64,000 nucleotides of DNA from Phakellia ventilabrum (taxonomy: Eukaryota > Porifera > Demospongiae > Axinellida > Axinellidae). This document shows, one piece after another, positions 59,115-64,000 of this stretch; position 1 is the first letter of the stretch; each line of letters starts with the position of its first letter. Both the position numbers and the translations under genes were made by a program. Under the pieces are notes generated by a model, which was given only the letters and a program-made list of their open reading frames with translations, was not told where the DNA came from and ran no database searches. The stretch spans positions 1 to 64,000 of the forward strand of contig OY997384.1 of the NCBI GenBank assembly GCA_963921505.1. Reading direction: 5' to 3'.

Positions 59115-61917
59115 TTGAGGTGGGGCCGTGATACAGATACTTCCTAGAGCCCGGAATTCCTTTCTTGAATTGGCAGGTGGTAGTGGAGTATATGTTTCTA
59201 GAGCTATTTTAATCAAGTGTGACCCTACATACAGTAATAGTACAGTACTACAGGTATCTAACTAGAACAGCGGAAAAAACTATCTTAGATTTAACCGCCA
59301 ATTAAGTTAAAATGACTAAAAAATAGCCAATAGGTTAGGAAACGCTTAGCAAAAAACAAAATTGTAATAGCTGCGTTCCTACCTGTACTAGAACTAATTT
59401 AATTGGGTTAAAACTTAAACTGTATAGATAGGGTTAATGCAGGTGCCGCAGTGGGCAGTCCGCATTCCCATAGGTCGGAGGGTCGATCTGGGACACAGAG
59501 CTATGTCTTTGAGGTGAGGCCATGATTCCGATACTTCCTAGTGCCCGGAATTCCTTTCTTGAATTGGCAGGTGGAAGTAGAGTATTTGTTTCTAGAGCTA
59601 TTTTAATCAAGTATGAGCCTACATAGAGTAATAGTACACTACTACAGGTATCTAACTAGAACAGCGGAAATAACCATATTAGAGTTAACCGCCAATTAAG
59701 TGAAACTAACGAGAGTATAGCCAATAGGTTGAGGAAGGCTTGGCAAAAAACTAAATTGAAATAGCTGCGTTCCTGCCTGTACTAGAGCTAATTTGTTTGG
59801 GTTGAATCTTAGACTGTATAGGTAGGGTATTAATGCTGGTGCCGCAGTGGGCTGACCGCATTCCCATGGGTCGGAGGGTCATCTGGGACGGAGAGCTATG
59901 TCTTTGAGGTGGGGGCGTGATACAGATACTTCCTAGGGCCTGGAATTCCTTTCTTGAATTGGCAGGTGGTAGTAGAGTATATGTTTCTTGAGCTATTTCA
60001 TTCAAGTGTGAGCCTACATAGAGTAATAGTACATCACTACAGGTATCTAACTAGAACAGCGGAAATAACTATCTTAGAGTTAACCGCCAATTAAGTGAAA
60101 CTGACGAAAAAATAGCCAATAGGTTAGGGAACGTTTAGCAAAAAAATTTATTGCAAAACCTGCGTTCCTGCATGTACTACAGCTAATTTAATGGGGTTGA
60201 AACTTAGACGGTATGGATAGGGTGTTAATGCAGGTGCCGCAGTGGGCAGGCCCCATTCCCATGGGTCGGAAGGGCAGACTGGGACCAAGAGCTATGTTTG
60301 AGGGGTCGGGAAACGATACTGATTACTTTCTAGGCCCGGAATTCCTTTTTTGAATTGGCAGGTGGTAGTAGAGTATATGTTTCTAGAGCTATTTTAATCA
60401 AGTGTGAGCCTACATACAGTAATACTACAGTACTACAGGTATCTAACCAGAACAGCGGAAATAACTATCTTAGATTTAACCGTCAATTAAGTGAAACTAA
60501 TCACAGTATAGCCAATAGGTTGAGGAACGCTTGGCAAAAAACTAAATTGCAATAGCTGCGTTCCTGCCTGTACTAGAGCTAATTTAATTGGGTTAAAACT
60601 TAGACTGTATAGATAGTGTATTAATGCAGGTGCCGCAGTGGGTAGGCCTCATTTCCATGAGTCGCAGGGTCGAACTGGGACCCAGAGATATGTCTTTGAG
60701 GTCGAGCCATGATACTGATACTTCCTATGGCCCGGAATTCCTTTCTTTAATTGGCAGGTGGTAGTAGAGTATATGTTTCCAGAGCTATTTTAATCAAGTG
60801 TGAGCCTACATGGAGTAATAGTACATCACTACAGGTATCTAACTAGAACAGCAGAAATAACTATCTTAGAGTTAACCGCCAATTAACTGAAACTAACGAG
60901 AGTTTAGCCAAAAGGTTGAGGAATGCTTGGCAAAAAACTAAATTGTAAAAGCTGCGTTCCTGCCTGTACTAGAGCTAATTTATTTGTGTTGAAACTTAGA
61001 CTGTACATACAGGGTATTAATGCTGGTGCCGCAGTGGGCAGGCCCCATTCCCATGGGTCGGAAGGGCAGACTGGGACCCAGAGCTATGTCTGAGGGGTGG
61101 TGCCACGATGCTGATTACTTCCAATGCCCGGAATTCCTTTTTTTAATTGGCAGGTGGCAGTAGAGTATATGTTTCTAGAGCTATTTTAATCAAGTGTGAG
61201 CCTACATACAGTAATAGTACAGTACTACAGGTATCTAAATAGAACAGCGGAAATAACTATCTTAGATTTAACCGACAATTAAGTGAAACTAACCACAGTA
61301 TAGCCAATAGGTCGAGGAACCCTTGGCAAAAAAACTAAATTGTAATAGCTGCTTTCCTACCTGTACTAGAGCTAATTTAATTGGGTTAAAACTTAGACTG
61401 TATAGATAGGGTATTAATGCAGGTGCCGCAGTGGGCAGGCCTCATTTCCATGGATCGGAGGGTCGAACTGGGACCAAGAGATATGTCTTTGAGGTGGAGC
61501 CATGATACTGATACTTCCTATGGCCCGGAATTCCTTTCTTTAATTGGCAAGTAGTAGTAGAGTATATGTTTCTAGAACTTTTTAATCAAGTGTGAGCTTA
61601 CATACAGTAATAGTACTCTTCTATAGGTATCTAAGTAGAACAGCGGAAATAACTATCTTAGAGTTAACCGCCGATTAAGTGAAACTGACGAGAAAATAGC
61701 CAATATGTTAAGGAACGCTTAGCAAAAGACTAAATTGTAAAAACTGCGTTCCTGCCTGTACTAGAGCTAATTTAATGGGGTTGAAACTTAGACGGTATGG
61801 ATAGGGTTTTAATACAGGTGCCGCAGATGGCACGCCCCATTCCCATGATTCGGAGGGGCAGTCTGTGACCGAGAGCTATGTCTGAGGGGTGGGTCCACTA
61901 TACTGATTACTTCCTAG
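59115..61917 (-). repeat. Satellite monomers, inverted (third block)
   Basis: Direct copy of 38345-41148 with scattered substitutions and one-base indels; flips back to forward at the same CTTCCTAG|TCTGCCC point. Confidence 0.9.
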
Positions 61918-64000
61918 TCTGCCCTTCCTACCCATGGGAATGGGGCCTGCCCACTGCGGCACCTGCATTAATACCCTATCCATACCGTCTAAGTTTCAAC
62001 CCCATTAAATTAGCTCTAGTACAGGCAGGAACGCAGTTTTTGCAATTTAGTTTTTTGTTAAGCGTTCCCTAACATATTGGCTATTTTTTCGTCAGTTTCA
62101 CTTAATTGCTGGTTAACTCTAATATAGTTATTTCCGCTGTTCTAGTTAGATACCTGTAGTGATGTAATATTACTCTATGTAGGCTCACACTTGAATAAAA
62201 TAGTTCTAGAAACATATACTCTACTACCACCTGCCAATTCAAGAAAGGAATCCCCGGCCATAGGAAGTATCTGTATCACGGCTCCACATCAAAGACATAG
62301 CTCTGGGTCCCAGATGAGCCTCCGACCCATGGGAATGCGGCCAGCCCAGTGCGGCACCAACATTAATACCCTATCTATACCGTCTAAGTTTCAACCCAAA
62401 CAAATTAGCTCTAGTACAGGCAGGAACGCAGCTTTTACAATTTATTTTTTTGCCAAGCGTTCCTCAACCTTTCCGCTAAACTCTCGTTAGTTTCACTTAA
62501 TTGGCGGTTAACTCTAAGATAGTTATTTCAGCTGTTCTAGTTAGATGACTGTAGTAGTGTACTATTACTCTATGTACGCTCACACTTGATTAAAATAGCT
62601 CTAGAAACAAATACTCTACTACCACCTGCCAATTCAATAAAGGAATTCCGGGCCTATGAAGTAATGAGTATGGTAGCCCCACCCCTCACACATAGCTCTG
62701 GGTCCCAGTCTGCCTCTCCGATCCATGGGAATGGGGCCTGCCCACTTCGGCACCTGCATTAATACCCTATTCATTCCGTCTAAGTTTCAACCCCATTAAA
62801 TTAGCTCTAGTACAGGTAGGAATGCAGCCTTTACAATTTAGTCTTTTGCTAAGCGTTCCCTAACCTATTGGCTATTTTCTCGTCAGTTCACTTAACTGGC
62901 GGTTAACTCTAAGATAGTTATTTCCGTTGTTCTAGTTAGATACCTGTAGTAGTGAACTATTACTGCTTGTAGGATCACACTTTATTAAAATAGCTCTAGA
63001 AACATATACTCTGCTACTACCTGCCAATTCAAGAAAGGAATTCCGGGCCCTTGGAAGTGTCAGTATCATGGACCCACCACAAAGACATAGCTCTGGGTCC
63101 CAGTTCGACCATCCGACCTATTGGAATGGGGCCTGCCCACTGCGGCACCTGCCATAACACCCTATCTATACAGTCTCAGTTTTAACCCAATTAAATTAGT
63201 TCTAGTACAGGCAGGAACGCAGCTATTACAATTTAGTTTTTTGCCAAGCCTTCTTCAACCTATTGGCTATACTCTCGTTAGTTTCACTTAATTGGCGGTT
63301 AACTCTAATATAGTTATTTCCGCTGTTCTAGTTAGATACCTGTAGTAGTGTACTATTACTCTATGTAGGCTCACACTTGATTAAAATAGCTCTAGAAACA
63401 AATACTCTACTTCCACCTGCCAATTCAAGAAAGGAATTCCGGGCCCTAGGAAGTATCTGAATCATGGCTTCACCTCAAAGACATAGCTCTGGGTCCCAGA
63501 TCGACCCTCCGACCTATGGGAATGCGGACTGCCCACTGCAGCACCTGCATTAAAACACTATCTATACAGTCTAAGTTTTAACCCAATTAAATGAGCTCTA
63601 GTACAGGCAGGAAGGCATCTATTACAATTTAGTTTATAACCAAGCGTTCCTCAACCTATTGGCTATACTCTGGTTAGTTTCACTTAATTGGAGGTTAAAT
63701 CTAAGATAGTTATTTCCGCTGTTCTAGTTAGATACCCGTGATAGTATACTATTACTCTATGTAGGCTCACACTTGATTAAAATAGCTCGAGAAACATATC
63801 CTCTACTACCACCTGCCAATTCAAGAAAGGAATTCCGGGCCCTTGGAAGTGTCAGTATCATGGACCTACCACAAAGACATAGCTCTGGATCCCAGTTCGA
63901 CCCTCCGACCTATGGGAATGGGGCCTGCCCACTGCGGCACCTGCATTAATACCCTATCTATACAGTCTAAGTTTTAACCCAATTAAATTAGCTCTAGTAT
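61918..64000 (+). repeat. Satellite monomers, forward (third block, runs off the window)
   Basis: Copy of 41149-43231, offset 20769. The window ends inside a monomer, so the total length of this block and whether it also ends in TTAGGG are unknown. Confidence 0.9.

Overview
The window reads as eukaryotic, repeat-rich chromosome-end (subtelomeric) DNA. Supporting signs are TTAGGG-type telomeric tracts in both orientations, two genes whose reading frames are broken by short GT-AG introns (61 to about 232 nt), long satellite and minisatellite arrays, and a small TTAA-flanked inverted-repeat element. TTAGGG telomeres plus short introns would suit an early-branching animal such as a sponge, but that is inference; nothing here fixes the species.

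Layout. (1) 1-18368 holds two nearly identical direct copies of a roughly 9.4-kb unit (offset about 9.46-9.50 kb). Each carries, on the + strand, a five-exon tyrosine recombinase gene and a two-exon SET-domain protein gene, then a 373-bp tandem array containing a 57-nt exon-like cassette. Both copies end at the same point in a CCCTAA tract: a short degenerate one at 8982-8996 and a 63-bp one at 18369-18431. (2) 18432-44386 is a large inverted structure: satellite (about 395-bp monomer), then a 40/41-bp minisatellite, a centre at about 27764, the minisatellite in the opposite orientation, then satellite again, ending in TTAGGG repeats at 44387-44412. (3) 44413-44929 is a single-copy, promoter-like stretch with a possible small first exon. 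(4) 44930-64000 is a third minisatellite plus satellite block, a direct partner of 27764-43231 displaced by about 20.77 kb at its right end.

How it fits together. The recombinase/SET units, separated by telomeric tracts of one orientation, resemble in architecture the tandem Y' elements of yeast chromosome ends, but with a different gene content. The pairing of a tyrosine recombinase with a SET-like protein in a unit amplified between telomeric tracts is the best candidate here for an undescribed system. The recombinase keeps most catalytic residues, with the last histidine and the nucleophilic tyrosine joined only after splicing. Each copy has its own frameshifts in the first exon, so activity is uncertain.

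The rest is almost entirely non-coding repeat. Long open frames across the minisatellite on both strands come from a stop-poor repeat unit and are not annotated as genes. Three copies of a 138-bp TTAA-flanked element, a shared 17-bp deletion and an unfilled version of the minisatellite insertion point allow the order of duplications to be partly reconstructed.
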